DNA from: Chryseobacterium sp.
GTDB lineage: Bacteria; Bacteroidota; Bacteroidia; Flavobacteriales; Weeksellaceae
Assembly: GCA_031277615.1 (NCBI GenBank)
Contig: JAITMC010000002.1
Coordinates: 1-64,000, forward strand
Direction of reading: 5' to 3'
DNA: 64,000 bases
In this document: positions 34,942-43,803 of the stretch, piece by piece
Numbering within the stretch: the stretch's first letter is position 1
How the letters are laid out: each line of letters opens with the position of its first letter
Program-made: the position numbers and the translations under genes
The notes under the pieces: generated by a model
Told to the model about the DNA's origin: nothing
The model's input: the letters and a program-made list of their open reading frames with translations, nothing else
Database searches by the model: none

Positions 34942-36453
34942 ATGAAAAAAATATTATTCTCTTTATTTTTGTTTATAGCTGCACTCTGTCATGCTCAAAA
35001 TGATGATTGTTCAGGAGCCATTTCCTTAACGGTGGGAACGGATTTTAATTCAGGGATGATCATCGCAAATAATACGGGAGCTACTACGGACGGCGACCTT
35101 CCATCCTGCAATAATAACGCTGTTGATAACATTTGGTTTACAGCAGTAGTTCCGGCAAGCGGAAACATAAAGATCGAAACAAGGACATCCGGAGGTTTAC
35201 TTACCGCCACAATTTATAGTGGAATTTGTAGTTCTTTAACCGAAATCAGCTGTAACCGGAATAGCTCCCAAGGCATTACATTAACGGGGCAAACGCCGGG
35301 AACCACCTTATATATTAGTGTTTGGAAATATTACTCCGGCATAAGCAATGGAGAGTTTAAGATTTCGGCTTATGATCCCGTTCCACCAGCCAACGACCAT
35401 TGCTCAAATGCTATTCCATTGACGGTAGGTACAGATTTTAATTCTGGAATGATCATCGCAAATAATACAGAAGCAACAACTGATGGCAATATCCCATCCT
35501 GCAATAATAATGCGGTTGAAAATATTTGGTTCACAGCAGTAGTCCCTCCAAGCGGAAATATTAAGATCGAAACAAGACCAATCGGCACTAATAGTCTATT
35601 GAATATTACAACACTTGTTGTTTATAGTGGAGCCTGCGATTCTTTAATGGAACTTGAGTGTAATCAGTATGGAACTCCGGGTATTTTACTAACCGGGCAA
35701 ACACCGGGAACAACTTTATACATCAGCGCCTGGAGATACAGCACGGATATGGCCAACGGTAATTTTCAGATTTCCGCTTTTGATCCCATACCACCTGCGA
35801 ACGATAACTGCTCAGAAGCAACTTCATTAACGGTAGGAACAGATTTTAATTCCGGAATGATGATCGCAAACAATTTACAAGCCACTACAGATGAAAACCT
35901 CCCATCCTGTAATGCAGATGCTGCTGAAAATATCTGGTTTAAGGCAACCGTTCCTGCAAGCGGAAATATTAAAATCGAAACACGGGTAGTCAACAGTTCG
36001 TGGTTTAATAACGCTTCGCTCACTGTCTACAGTGGAATATGTGGATCTTTAACTGAAATTGAATGTAGTGAAGATGGCTTTCCTAGTGTTTCGTTAACCG
36101 GGCAAACGCCGGGAGCCACCTTATATATCAGCGTTTGGAAACACGATCCGGATGTGCTCAGCGGAGAACTTCAGATTTCAGCGTACGATACTACCGTATT
36201 GTCTACCCATGAAACAACCGACCAAAAAAAGAAAATCACTCTACACCCTAATCCATTCCATGATCAGATAACCATTTCTGATATAGCCAAAGTAAAAACA
36301 GTTGTTGTTTCAGACAGCTCCGGACGATTGATCAAAACGATCGAAAACCCTGCGGCAACCATTTACCTAAACGACTTAAAAGCAGGAATGTATTTTATTA
36401 CTTTAGAAATAAAAGACGGAACCGCAGAAACGATTAAAACCATCAAAAAATAA
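34942..36453 (+). CDS. T9SS-sorted surface protein with three beta-sandwich repeats (paralogue)
   Basis: A 503-residue paralogue of the preceding protein. The signal peptide is identical except for one residue (CHAQ for CYAQ). Three PPC-like repeats follow with steps of 131 and 136 residues, each with the same TVGTDFNSGM, SGNIKIETR and LTGQTPGTTLYIS landmarks. The T9SS sorting domain is nearly the same (KKKITLHPNPFHDQITISD, LKAGMYFITLEIKD, ending TIKK). The first repeat lost four residues where others have a SSFFDDA-like segment. The gene has its own copied leader and a perfect 12-bp terminator. Both copies are intact, so both may be expressed. Ligand unknown. Confidence 0.88.
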   Translation: MKKILFSLFLFIAALCHAQNDDCSGAISLTVGTDFNSGMIIANNTGATTDGDLPSCNNNAVDNIWFTAVVPASGNIKIETRTSGGLLTATIYSGICSSLTEISCNRNSSQGITLTGQTPGTTLYISVWKYYSGISNGEFKISAYDPVPPANDHCSNAIPLTVGTDFNSGMIIANNTEATTDGNIPSCNNNAVENIWFTAVVPPSGNIKIETRPIGTNSLLNITTLVVYSGACDSLMELECNQYGTPGILLTGQTPGTTLYISAWRYSTDMANGNFQISAFDPIPPANDNCSEATSLTVGTDFNSGMMIANNLQATTDENLPSCNADAAENIWFKATVPASGNIKIETRVVNSSWFNNASLTVYSGICGSLTEIECSEDGFPSVSLTGQTPGATLYISVWKHDPDVLSGELQISAYDTTVLSTHETTDQKKKITLHPNPFHDQITISDIAKVKTVVVSDSSGRLIKTIENPAATIYLNDLKAGMYFITLEIKDGTAETIKTIKK

Positions 36454-36474
36454 TTTATTCACTGATATTCATAG

Positions 36475-36503
36475 GAAAGGCTGTCAAAATCTGACAGCCT
36501 TTC
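36475..36503 (+). terminator. Terminator after the three-repeat protein
   Basis: GAAAGGCTGTCA pairs perfectly with TGACAGCCTTTC around a 5-base loop, followed by TTTATAT. Confidence 0.82.
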
Positions 36504-36607
36504 TTTATATTTGAACAAAATTTAACACTGAATAAAAATCGCTGTAGTTTTCGGGATAAGAAAATATTTAACAGGCGATAATCCGCACCATAAAAATAAA
36601 AAAACGG

Positions 36608-38650
36608 ATGAAGGCTCCACAGGCAAAGAAAACAGAAAAAATACTTGAAATACACGGCGACAGAAGAATTGATCATTACTTCTGGCTTAACGAAAGGGAA
36701 AATCCTGAAGTAACCCAATACCTTGAACAGGAAAATGCCTACGAAGAATTCATTATGAGGGACACAGAGCCTCTTCAGGAAGAACTTTTTGAGGAAATGA
36801 AAGCCCGCTATAAAAAAGATGATGAATCTCTTCCCTATTTCTTCAACGAATACTGGTATATGGTACGTTATGAAGAAGGAAAGGAATATCCTATCTTCTG
36901 CAGAAAGCATAAAACACTTGACCATCCTGAAGAAATTGTGCTAGATGTGAATATTCTGGCTGAAGGCGAAACTTATTTTGAAGTAGGAAGCGTTGCCGTT
37001 TCACCGAATAATCAACTAGCTTCTTTTTCAACAGATAACGTAAGCCGCAGAATCTATACGATCAACTTCAAAAATCTGGCAACCGGAGAGATTCTTTCCG
37101 ATAAAATCTTTAATACCACAGGTAAGGCTGTCTGGGCCAATGATAATGAGCATGTTTTCTACATCAGAAAGGATGAAAGCTTACGTGCATTCCAGGTATA
37201 CAGACACAAACTGGGAACGGATTCTTCGGAGGATGTTCTGATCTTCCATGAGGAGGATGATACCTTTGATGTGAATGTTTTCAAGACCAAATCACTGGAA
37301 TATATTTTCATTGCCAGCTCAAGCACGATCTCTGATGAGCACCGTTTTATTCCTTCCGACAATGTTTTTGCTGAATGGACGGTGATTCAGCCAAGAATAG
37401 ATGACCTGGAGTATTCCGTAGAGCATTATAAAGATGAATTTTACATCATTACCAATGCAGACGATGCCTTCAATTTCAAAATCGTTAAAACAAAGATTGC
37501 CCACTGCGGTATGGAAAACTGGGTAGATGTTATCCCTCATCGTGCTGAAGTTCTTCTGGAAGGTTTTGAGATCTTTAAAGACTATCTGGTTCTTGAAGAA
37601 AGAGAACAAGGACTTCTGCAGATCAAGATCATTGATGAAAGAACTAATGAGTCTCATTATCTGCCTTTCTCTGATCCTACTTATACGGCATATATCGGAA
37701 TCAACATGGAATTCGATACGGAAGTACTCCGTTACGGCTACACATCCCTGACACAGCCAAGTTCTACCTACGAATATAATATGGAGGAAAAAACCACCGT
37801 TCTCCTGAAACAACAGGAAGTGCTCGGAGGAAAGTTCGCTCCCGAAAATTATATCTCAGAGAGAATCTGGGCTCCTTCGCGAGACGGAAAAACCCGGATT
37901 CCCATTTCACTCGTTTACCATAAAAACACTAAAAAGTCTGCGGATACACCATTGCTGCTGTATGGATACGGAAGTTACGGACATACTGTAGATGCAAGCT
38001 TTTCCAACGTGAGACTTTCTATTCTGGACAGAGGCTTTATTTATGCCATTGCTCACATCCGTGGTGGTGAATACCTGGGAAGAGAATGGTATGAAGACGG
38101 TAAAATGCTTTTCAAGAAAAACACTTTCTTCGATTTTATTGATGCCGGAAAGCATCTGATTCATGAAAATTATACTTCTTCCAGGCATATGTTTGCCATG
38201 GGTGGAAGTGCAGGAGGCCTCCTGGTAGGAGCAGTGGTGAATTATGAACCACAACTTTTCCACGGAATTGTAGCCCAGGTTCCTTTTGTAGACGTGGTAA
38301 CGACCATGCTTGATGAAACCATTCCTTTAACAACCGGAGAATATGATGAATGGGGAAACCCCAATGATGAGGAATATTACCATTATATGAAAGAATATTC
38401 CCCTTATGACAATGTAGAAGCTAAAGATTATCCTCATATGCTGATCACCACCGGACTGCATGATTCGCAGGTTCAGTATTGGGAACCGGCAAAATGGACC
38501 GCAAAATTAAGGGAATTGAAAACAGATGATAACCTGCTGTTATTCAAAACCGATATGAGTTCAGGACATGGAGGGGCAAGCGGAAGATTTGAATCCCTGA
38601 AGGAAGACGCTCTGGAATATGCATTTTTACTGAAAATCAACGAAAAGTAA
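36608..38650 (+). CDS. S9 family oligopeptidase (oligopeptidase B-like)
   Basis: A 680-residue serine peptidase of the prolyl-oligopeptidase clan. The N-terminal helix (DHYFWLNERENPEVTQYLEQ) and a seven-blade propeller (about residues 70-400) precede an alpha/beta hydrolase domain. Catalytic triad: Ser in MGGSAGGLLVGAVV, Asp in TTGLHDSQVQYWEPAKW, His in MSSGHGGASGRF. The DEWGNP and YSPYDNV segments are typical of PtrB, which cleaves short peptides after Lys or Arg. No signal peptide is seen, so it is probably cytoplasmic. It stands alone. The start MKAPQAKKTEKILEIHGD fits family length. Confidence 0.92.
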   Translation: MKAPQAKKTEKILEIHGDRRIDHYFWLNERENPEVTQYLEQENAYEEFIMRDTEPLQEELFEEMKARYKKDDESLPYFFNEYWYMVRYEEGKEYPIFCRKHKTLDHPEEIVLDVNILAEGETYFEVGSVAVSPNNQLASFSTDNVSRRIYTINFKNLATGEILSDKIFNTTGKAVWANDNEHVFYIRKDESLRAFQVYRHKLGTDSSEDVLIFHEEDDTFDVNVFKTKSLEYIFIASSSTISDEHRFIPSDNVFAEWTVIQPRIDDLEYSVEHYKDEFYIITNADDAFNFKIVKTKIAHCGMENWVDVIPHRAEVLLEGFEIFKDYLVLEEREQGLLQIKIIDERTNESHYLPFSDPTYTAYIGINMEFDTEVLRYGYTSLTQPSSTYEYNMEEKTTVLLKQQEVLGGKFAPENYISERIWAPSRDGKTRIPISLVYHKNTKKSADTPLLLYGYGSYGHTVDASFSNVRLSILDRGFIYAIAHIRGGEYLGREWYEDGKMLFKKNTFFDFIDAGKHLIHENYTSSRHMFAMGGSAGGLLVGAVVNYEPQLFHGIVAQVPFVDVVTTMLDETIPLTTGEYDEWGNPNDEEYYHYMKEYSPYDNVEAKDYPHMLITTGLHDSQVQYWEPAKWTAKLRELKTDDNLLLFKTDMSSGHGGASGRFESLKEDALEYAFLLKINEK

Positions 38651-38773
38651 TATTAAATGTTAGCCATTAAGAACAATTAAGGGTTAAGATAAATTAAGAA
38701 AAAATCAAAGTTTTTTTTGAAAACTTAATAAGCGCTAAAAAATAAATCAACTATAAATATCACTCCTCATTAT

Positions 38774-39115
38774 ATGAACGAATCCGAATACTGGAAAAAG
38801 ATAGAACAGTTTTTTGAAGACCATTTCCAGACTGAAAAGAATCCTCCGATTGAGACGCTCCTTTTTCTCATCGGGCTTCAGGAGCTGGGAAGCGGTCAGC
38901 AGAAATACACAAAAGACGATAAGGTCAATCTGATTCACATTGCGGTGTGCAGATTGCTGGAGCCTTTCGGTTATTATAAATTCACGCATTATGAAGACGG
39001 CTGGCCACAGTTTGACAAACTGGAGGAACTGCCGGAATTAAAACCGAACGAACAGACCCTTCTCATGAAAAAGGCAATTATTCAATATTTCCAGGAAGAG
39101 AATCTGATTGAATAA
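38774..39115 (+). CDS. Small conserved hypothetical protein
   Basis: A 113-residue soluble protein without signal peptide or membrane helix. It is mostly helical and acidic: SEYWKKIEQFFEDHFQTEKN, IETLLFLIGLQELGSGQQKY, DKVNLIHIAVCRLLEPFGYY and YEDGWPQFDKLEELPELKPN. The pattern is like a conserved flavobacterial family seen with unknown function; I do not recognise a named domain. A good AT-rich upstream region and codon use like its neighbours support it as a real gene. It converges on the SRPBCC gene. Confidence 0.7.
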   Translation: MNESEYWKKIEQFFEDHFQTEKNPPIETLLFLIGLQELGSGQQKYTKDDKVNLIHIAVCRLLEPFGYYKFTHYEDGWPQFDKLEELPELKPNEQTLLMKKAIIQYFQEENLIE

Positions 39116-39127
39116 ACCCGGATTTGG

Positions 39128-39240
39128 AGAGATACGATGTTGGGTGATGGGTGTTTTGACAGCCGGAAAAGGCAAATGTTTTTCCAATCTGGTGTATTGT
39201 CATTGATTAAACGTACTTCCAGCATCCGGCAAATCATCTT
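39128..39240 (+). repeat. Degenerate GATGG-rich intergenic repeat, copy B
   Basis: Begins ACGATGTTGGGTGATGGGTG and ends with a roughly complementary pyrimidine-rich part (CTTCCAGCATCCGGC, 39220-39234), like a decayed small mobile repeat. Compare copies near 21471 and 46551. Confidence 0.4.
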
Positions 39241-39264
39241 AATTTTCTCATCAAACCCGATACT

Positions 39265-39306
39265 AAAAAATAAATCAGCCCCCACAAAGAGGCTGATTTA
39301 TTTTTT
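39265..39306. terminator. Bidirectional terminator before the SRPBCC gene end
   Basis: AAAAAATAAATCAGCC pairs perfectly over 16 bases with GGCTGATTTATTTTTT, loop of 10. It serves the minus-strand SRPBCC gene and probably the converging gene. Confidence 0.88.
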
Positions 39307-39321
39307 ATCAGAAAATCAGGA

Positions 39322-39807
39322 TTACCCTAAAAGCTCTTCCAGTTGGGTAAGCCCCATCTTAAAGCCTTCTTCAAAGCCCATTTCCAGCATTTTTTTCATA
39401 ACATCTTCAGACTGATAATGAATATTTACGGTTATTTTTGTTCCTTCTTCCACCCCTGTAAAGCCGATCAGCCAATTGGATTGGGGTGAATCATTATTCA
39501 CATTTCCGTTTTCATCGCAGAAAGCACTGGTCCAGTCGAAGCTGCGGTGTTCTGTAATTTCGCCGTACTTAGACCTTGAATAAGCCTTTTCGCCGTTCGG
39601 CCCTGCCATGGCATACAGCCAGACTCCACCTTCCCTGAAATCCTGATTAACAGTTTCACATTTCCAGGGTTTCGGCCCCCACCATTGGTCCAATAATTCG
39701 GATTGGGTAAAATAGTCCCACACTTTTGTGACGTCAGCCTTATAAATTTTCATTACATAGACTGTCTTCGCGTCAAAATCTTTGTTGAAAGTGATATTCG
39801 GTTCCAT
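39322..39807 (-). CDS. SRPBCC (AHSA1-type) domain protein
   Basis: A 161-residue START/Bet v1-like protein of the activator-of-Hsp90 (AHSA1) group. Characteristic segments are MKIYKADVTKVWDYFTQSEL, LDQWWGPKPWKCETVNQDFR, EGGVWLYAMAGPNGE and FTGVEEGTKITVNIHYQSED. The fold forms a deep hydrophobic pocket; bacterial members have no single known ligand. It has no signal peptide and stands alone, with its own terminator. Functional prediction beyond the fold is not possible. Confidence 0.88.
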   Translation of the reverse strand: MEPNITFNKDFDAKTVYVMKIYKADVTKVWDYFTQSELLDQWWGPKPWKCETVNQDFREGGVWLYAMAGPNGEKAYSRSKYGEITEHRSFDWTSAFCDENGNVNNDSPQSNWLIGFTGVEEGTKITVNIHYQSEDVMKKMLEMGFEEGFKMGLTQLEELLG

Positions 39808-40383
39808 AAGTAATTATTTTTGATAAAGTTACTTATTTATTGACGGACCACACTTTTCCTATGACAAGTAAACATTCTTTATTACTGAAAATGTATATCC
39901 TGCTATTTATTGAATCCATCTGGCAATCTCACACCTATTAAAGACAAGTTATCTACTTCATAGTTTACCGTTCCTTTTCATAGGAAAAAATGATGGACGG
40001 TTGAGTTTTCATACATGAGCGGACATATACCACAAAAATATTTATTTTTTTTCGTTAATTTTTTTTAAAACAGTAAAGCTGTCCCCTGTTCTTTTAAAAC
40101 CATTTATTTTTTCCCATAATGTAGAATAAGCAAGGTTTCTTTATTATATTAAACTAATTGATAACAAGCATTTAAATACCTAGTTAAACATTCTATTGAA
40201 ACAGAATTAGTCACTTAAGGCTCTGGATACCGCTGATACAACCATTTTCAAAAATTCATAAATAAACGTTAAAAAACAATTTTTTAAGAGAAATAACACA
40301 ATTTTTTGGCGCGTTTTTTGTTTATGAAGTCTTAAAATAATTAATTTTAACATTCATTTTTTCCAAACATATAAAAAACAGTA
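39808..40383. other. 576-base AT-rich intergenic region before the kinase gene
   Basis: No gene is supported. An 11-base inverted repeat, TTTTCCTATGA (39854-39864) and TCATAGGAAAA (39978-39988), brackets about 113 bases. Long T and A runs follow. No complete TTTG/TAnnTTTG promoter was found, although the kinase start must be served from here. Confidence 0.5.
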
Positions 40384-41931
40384 ATGAATAATAAATTCAT
40401 CCCAATAATTTCGGTGTTTATGACGATCTCACTGATTGTCTTTGTTACGCTCCAGTTTTATTGGCTGAAAGGTTATTACAATGCTCTGGAACAGGACTTT
40501 TCCAACAAGGTATATGCTGCCCTGGAGAGCACTTCAAAAAATATTGAAGAGATTGAAGTAGATCAGTATTTAAATAAAGATAACAATAATTTCAGAAACG
40601 ATATCCTTGCCAGTAAGGATCAGCCGTCATTAACAACGATCCAGCAGGTAGAAGATTCCGGGACCCAGAGACAGATCATTTATTCTAAAAATATCATTGC
40701 TAAAACCCAGCTTCCGATCTCTAAAAAAGGAGATTCTGTGAACCTTACCACGCTCTATACGGACGAAGCAGCCTACAAGGTTAAAAAAGACACGTCCAAC
40801 CGTGAGCTTCTTACTACAGATATCAATAATGATATTGAAAGCGGTGATTATTCCATTAAAAATTTTGTGAGAATAGTAGGAACCAACCTTCCGATTTCCA
40901 AAAGGGTTGATTCCAAAGTTCTGGATTCTGTAGTTGCCAAAGAGCTAAGAATGAAAGGCATTACCGCTAAATTCGGGTATGGAGTTATTGATAAAAACAA
41001 TAAGCTTACCAGCGTTGTCAACAAAGCCTATAAAGAAAAAAAGGACAGTAATACTTACAGCTATCCTCTTTTTACGGACAACAAGAACACCACCTTATAT
41101 TCTCTTGCTCTCGTATTTCCTAAAAAAGAATATTCCCTGGCCATGAACAACTGGCCGATGCTTCTGGGAACTTTTCTGTCATTGCTTACTATTCTGGGAA
41201 TTTATATTATTTCCATCAACTATATGATGAGGCAGAAAAAGCTGGCGGAAGTAAAAACGGATTTCATCAACAATATGTCGCATGAATTCAAGACGCCACT
41301 GGCAACGATTTCGGTCGCTACGGATTCTTTGGCCAATGATAAGATTGCAACCAATCCGGATAAGGTAAAATATTATTCGGAACTGATCAAGCAGGAAAAC
41401 CTGAGAATGAAGAAGCAGGTGGAAAACGTTCTGAATATGTCGAAGCTTGAAAGAAATGAAGTAGAACTATTTTTAAAGGAAACCAATGTAAGGGAGCTGA
41501 TCAGGAAAACCACCGAGTCTTTCAACCTTATCGTACAGCAGAGAAACGGCTCGCTTACCCAGGAATTCAATGCCACGAATTATACATTTAAAATCGATGA
41601 GTTTCACATCTCGAATATGCTGGTGAATCTGCTGGATAATGCCAATAAGTATTCTCCGGAGGCTCCTGAAATTCATGTAAAGACAAGAAACGAGGGTCCT
41701 CTGTATGTGATTGAGATTTCTGATAAGGGAATGGGAATGGAAACCCAGAATAAAACGAAAATCTTTGAAAAATTCTTCAGGGAAGAAACCGGAAACATTC
41801 ATAATGTAAAAGGCCAGGGACTTGGGCTTTCATATGTAAAGAAAATTGTAGAACTGCATAAAGGACAGATCATCGTAGATTCTCATAAAGGAAAAGGAAG
41901 CACATTTGTGATCAAACTGCCGATGAGCTGA
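40384..41931 (+). CDS. Sensor histidine kinase (two-component system)
   Basis: A 515-residue inner-membrane kinase. Helix 1 at about residues 8-27 and helix 2 at about 257-280 enclose a 225-residue periplasmic sensor domain of no recognised family. The HisKA domain follows with NMSHEFKTPLATIS (phospho-His300), then N-box NLLDNANKYSP, G1 ISDKGMGM, F-box KIFEKFFRE, G2 GQGLGLSYV and the end FVIKLPMS. There is no HAMP domain. The OmpR-type regulator begins 83 bases later, forming a pair similar to RprX/RprY of Bacteroides. Because metal-binding exported proteins lie next to it, the sensor may read a metal or envelope stress; this is inference. Confidence 0.92.
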   Translation: MNNKFIPIISVFMTISLIVFVTLQFYWLKGYYNALEQDFSNKVYAALESTSKNIEEIEVDQYLNKDNNNFRNDILASKDQPSLTTIQQVEDSGTQRQIIYSKNIIAKTQLPISKKGDSVNLTTLYTDEAAYKVKKDTSNRELLTTDINNDIESGDYSIKNFVRIVGTNLPISKRVDSKVLDSVVAKELRMKGITAKFGYGVIDKNNKLTSVVNKAYKEKKDSNTYSYPLFTDNKNTTLYSLALVFPKKEYSLAMNNWPMLLGTFLSLLTILGIYIISINYMMRQKKLAEVKTDFINNMSHEFKTPLATISVATDSLANDKIATNPDKVKYYSELIKQENLRMKKQVENVLNMSKLERNEVELFLKETNVRELIRKTTESFNLIVQQRNGSLTQEFNATNYTFKIDEFHISNMLVNLLDNANKYSPEAPEIHVKTRNEGPLYVIEISDKGMGMETQNKTKIFEKFFREETGNIHNVKGQGLGLSYVKKIVELHKGQIIVDSHKGKGSTFVIKLPMS

Positions 41932-42014
41932 TACCAGATAAGACCTAAACAAAATATTATAAAGAAAAGGGATAAACAATTCATTTTTAATTGTTAATTA
42001 TTAATTTTAAAACT

Positions 42015-42701
42015 ATGAGCAACAGAATATTATTAGTAGAAGACGATCAGAGTTTCGGGGCTGTGCTGAAAGATTATTTGACGATCAATAACTTTGAGGT
42101 AACCTTAGCAACAGACGGAGAACAGGGGTTGAAGGAGTTTACAGAGAATGAGTTCGACATCTGTATTTTTGATGTGATGATGCCTAAAAAAGACGGTTTT
42201 TCATTAGCGGAAGATGTAAAAAAAATCGATAAAAACACGCCTATCATATTCCTTACCGCAAGAAATATGAGAGAGGATATTCTTAAAGGCTATCAGCTGG
42301 GAGCTGATGATTATATTACAAAGCCGTTCGATACCGAGCTTCTTTTGTATAAGATCAAAGCTATCCTGCAGAGGAGTTCTACGTTGGAAAATGAAGAACA
42401 GGAACAGTTCAAGATCAGCAATATTTTCTTTGACTCGATGCTGAGACAGCTTAAGGTAGGTGATAAAGAATACAAGCTTTCTCCTAAAGAGAATGAATTG
42501 CTAAAGCTTCTTTGCATCCACAGAAACGATTTCATGCCAAGAGACCTTGCTCTAAGAAAAATCTGGAAAAAGGAAAATTACTTTACGGCAAGAAGTATGG
42601 ACGTGTATATTGCAAAGCTTCGTAAGCTGCTGAAAGACGACGAAGGATTGGAGATCATCAACGTACACGGAGAAGGATTCAGGCTATTGGTTAAAAATTA
42701 A
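42015..42701 (+). CDS. OmpR-family response regulator
   Basis: A 228-residue regulator. Receiver domain at residues 1-118: acidic pair VEDD, phospho-Asp53 (IFDVMMPKKDG), Thr81 (FLTAR) and Lys103 (YITKPFD). Winged-helix DNA-binding domain at about residues 130-226 (YKLSPKENELLKLLC, FTARSMDVYIAKLRKLLKDD, IINVHGEGFRLLV). The ATG giving MSNRILLVEDD is used; an upstream in-frame start adds eight residues outside the domain. It pairs with the upstream kinase and resembles RprY. A terminator follows, so the metal genes downstream are probably a separate unit that may be its target. Confidence 0.93.
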   Translation: MSNRILLVEDDQSFGAVLKDYLTINNFEVTLATDGEQGLKEFTENEFDICIFDVMMPKKDGFSLAEDVKKIDKNTPIIFLTARNMREDILKGYQLGADDYITKPFDTELLLYKIKAILQRSSTLENEEQEQFKISNIFFDSMLRQLKVGDKEYKLSPKENELLKLLCIHRNDFMPRDLALRKIWKKENYFTARSMDVYIAKLRKLLKDDEGLEIINVHGEGFRLLVKN

Positions 42702-42725
42702 ACCTCAAAACCTGATTATAAATAA

Positions 42726-42763
42726 AAAATTAGCAAAACAATTGAAAATGTTTTGCTAATTTT
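42726..42763 (+). terminator. Terminator after the response regulator
   Basis: AAAATTAGCAAAACA pairs perfectly with TGTTTTGCTAATTTT (15 bp, 8-base loop). Its 3' arm overlaps a TAATTTTG box (42757-42764) 16 bases before the next ATG. Confidence 0.85.
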
Positions 42764-42780
42764 GTTTCATACGATTGGAT

Positions 42781-43410
42781 ATGAAAAATACACTTTTAGG
42801 CGTTATCGCCGTTTCGGTTCTTGCCGTTTCATGTAAAAAAGATGAAAAAGCTACTTATTTAAAAGAAGAAGCAGGCGTACAGCCCACCAATGTGGCCGTT
42901 AACACCCCAAAAGCCTCCCTGCTGGATCAGGCAGGAATCCAGTCTAATACCTCTCCCGCTCCTATGGCAACCGCTCCGGGAATGAATCCTCCGCATGGAC
43001 AACCGGGACACCGTTGTGATATTCCTGTGGGACAGCCTCTTAACAGCAAACCCGCTCCGGCTCCGGCACAGAATAATGCACCCGCAAACGGTGATCATAC
43101 CATCCAGATCGATCCCAATTCTATGACTCCGGGAAAAGTGATGATTGATGATAAAGGAAAAATGGTGAAGACCGCACCGGGAATGAATCCTCCACACGGA
43201 GCTCCCGGCCACCGATGTGATATTCCTGTAGGGCAGCCTCTTAACAGCAAACCTGCTCCTGCACCACAACCTGCTGCCCAAAACATAGCACAGAATACTC
43301 AAGCTCCGGCACCAGCTCCACCGCCAACAGGAGAAAAACCTAAACTAAACCCTGCCCATGGGGAGCCCTGGCATAATTGTGCAGTAAAAGTTGGTGATCC
43401 TTTGCCATAA
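42781..43410 (+). CDS. Lipoprotein with repeated NPPHGxPGHRC motifs (possible metal binder)
   Basis: A 209-residue lipoprotein: signal and lipobox LAVSC (Cys18), then KKDEK resembling a surface-export signal. Two near-identical repeats, APGMNPPHGQPGHRCDIPVG (residues 65-84) and its copy at 132-151, are 67 residues apart, each followed by QPLNSKPAPAP. A third divergent motif ends the protein (LNPAHGEPWHNC, Cys200). Each motif offers two His and one Cys (His72, His77, Cys79; His139, His144, Cys146; His193, His198, Cys200), a plausible metal site. The rest is Ala/Pro/Gln-rich linker. The motif recurs in flavobacterial lipoproteins without known role. Copper or other soft-metal binding is inferred from ligands and neighbours. 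Confidence 0.82.
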   Translation: MKNTLLGVIAVSVLAVSCKKDEKATYLKEEAGVQPTNVAVNTPKASLLDQAGIQSNTSPAPMATAPGMNPPHGQPGHRCDIPVGQPLNSKPAPAPAQNNAPANGDHTIQIDPNSMTPGKVMIDDKGKMVKTAPGMNPPHGAPGHRCDIPVGQPLNSKPAPAPQPAAQNIAQNTQAPAPAPPPTGEKPKLNPAHGEPWHNCAVKVGDPLP

Positions 43411-43429
43411 ATTTTGTATTTTTGCAGCG

Positions 43430-43789
43430 ATGAAGCTGTTTCAGATTCTTGCCGTTGTTTTCTGTTTAGGAATTTTCTTGATTCCTAAAGATAACTTCTA
43501 TGCACAATCTATGCAGGAAACCTGCTGTAAAGCTGAATCGGAAAAAAGTGACTGCTGTAAAAACCATTCTTCCAAAGAAAAAAATGACAGCCGTAAACAA
43601 TCTTCATGTAATGACGACTGCTGCTCATCCTGTGTGGCATGTTATACCTTTATAGAAACCCCTTTCTCAAAGAGTCTGCGTTTTGAGTTTTCTTATGATC
43701 AACAGAATAACAATCCGCAGTTTCAATACTCAGATCCTTATCTATCAGACCGTTTAAAGGAAATCTGGCAGCCGCCTAAAATAGGTTAA
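43430..43789 (+). CDS. Small exported Cys-rich protein
   Basis: A 119-residue protein with signal peptide MKLFQILAVVFCLGIFLIP. The next 45 residues carry nine Cys, mostly as pairs (TCCKAE, SDCCKNH, SSCNDDCCSSCVAC), amid Lys, Ser and Asp. The C-terminal half is Cys-free and ends LKEIWQPPKIG. The CC...PP layout recalls the HYC_CC_PP proteins found beside TonB receptors in Bacteroidota, but the HYC part is absent. The ATG is 6 bases after a TATTTTTG box (43417-43424). Clustered Cys suggests binding of copper or another thiophilic metal; this is inference. The receptor gene follows after a hairpin. Confidence 0.78.
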   Translation: MKLFQILAVVFCLGIFLIPKDNFYAQSMQETCCKAESEKSDCCKNHSSKEKNDSRKQSSCNDDCCSSCVACYTFIETPFSKSLRFEFSYDQQNNNPQFQYSDPYLSDRLKEIWQPPKIG

Positions 43790-43803
43790 TTATCTTACGG
43801 AGT

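Larger units (their letters stand above)
34647..36503 (+). repeat. Tandem duplication unit, copy 2
   Basis: Second copy of the hemD-tail/repeat-protein block, with matching leader, signal peptide, domain repeats, sorting domain and downstream hairpin. It is shorter because two domain repeats are absent. Confidence 0.85.

Noticed and set aside
39137-39415. 92-codon open frame
   Set aside because: Runs through the degenerate repeat, a 16-bp terminator hairpin and the antisense of the SRPBCC gene; not a plausible gene.
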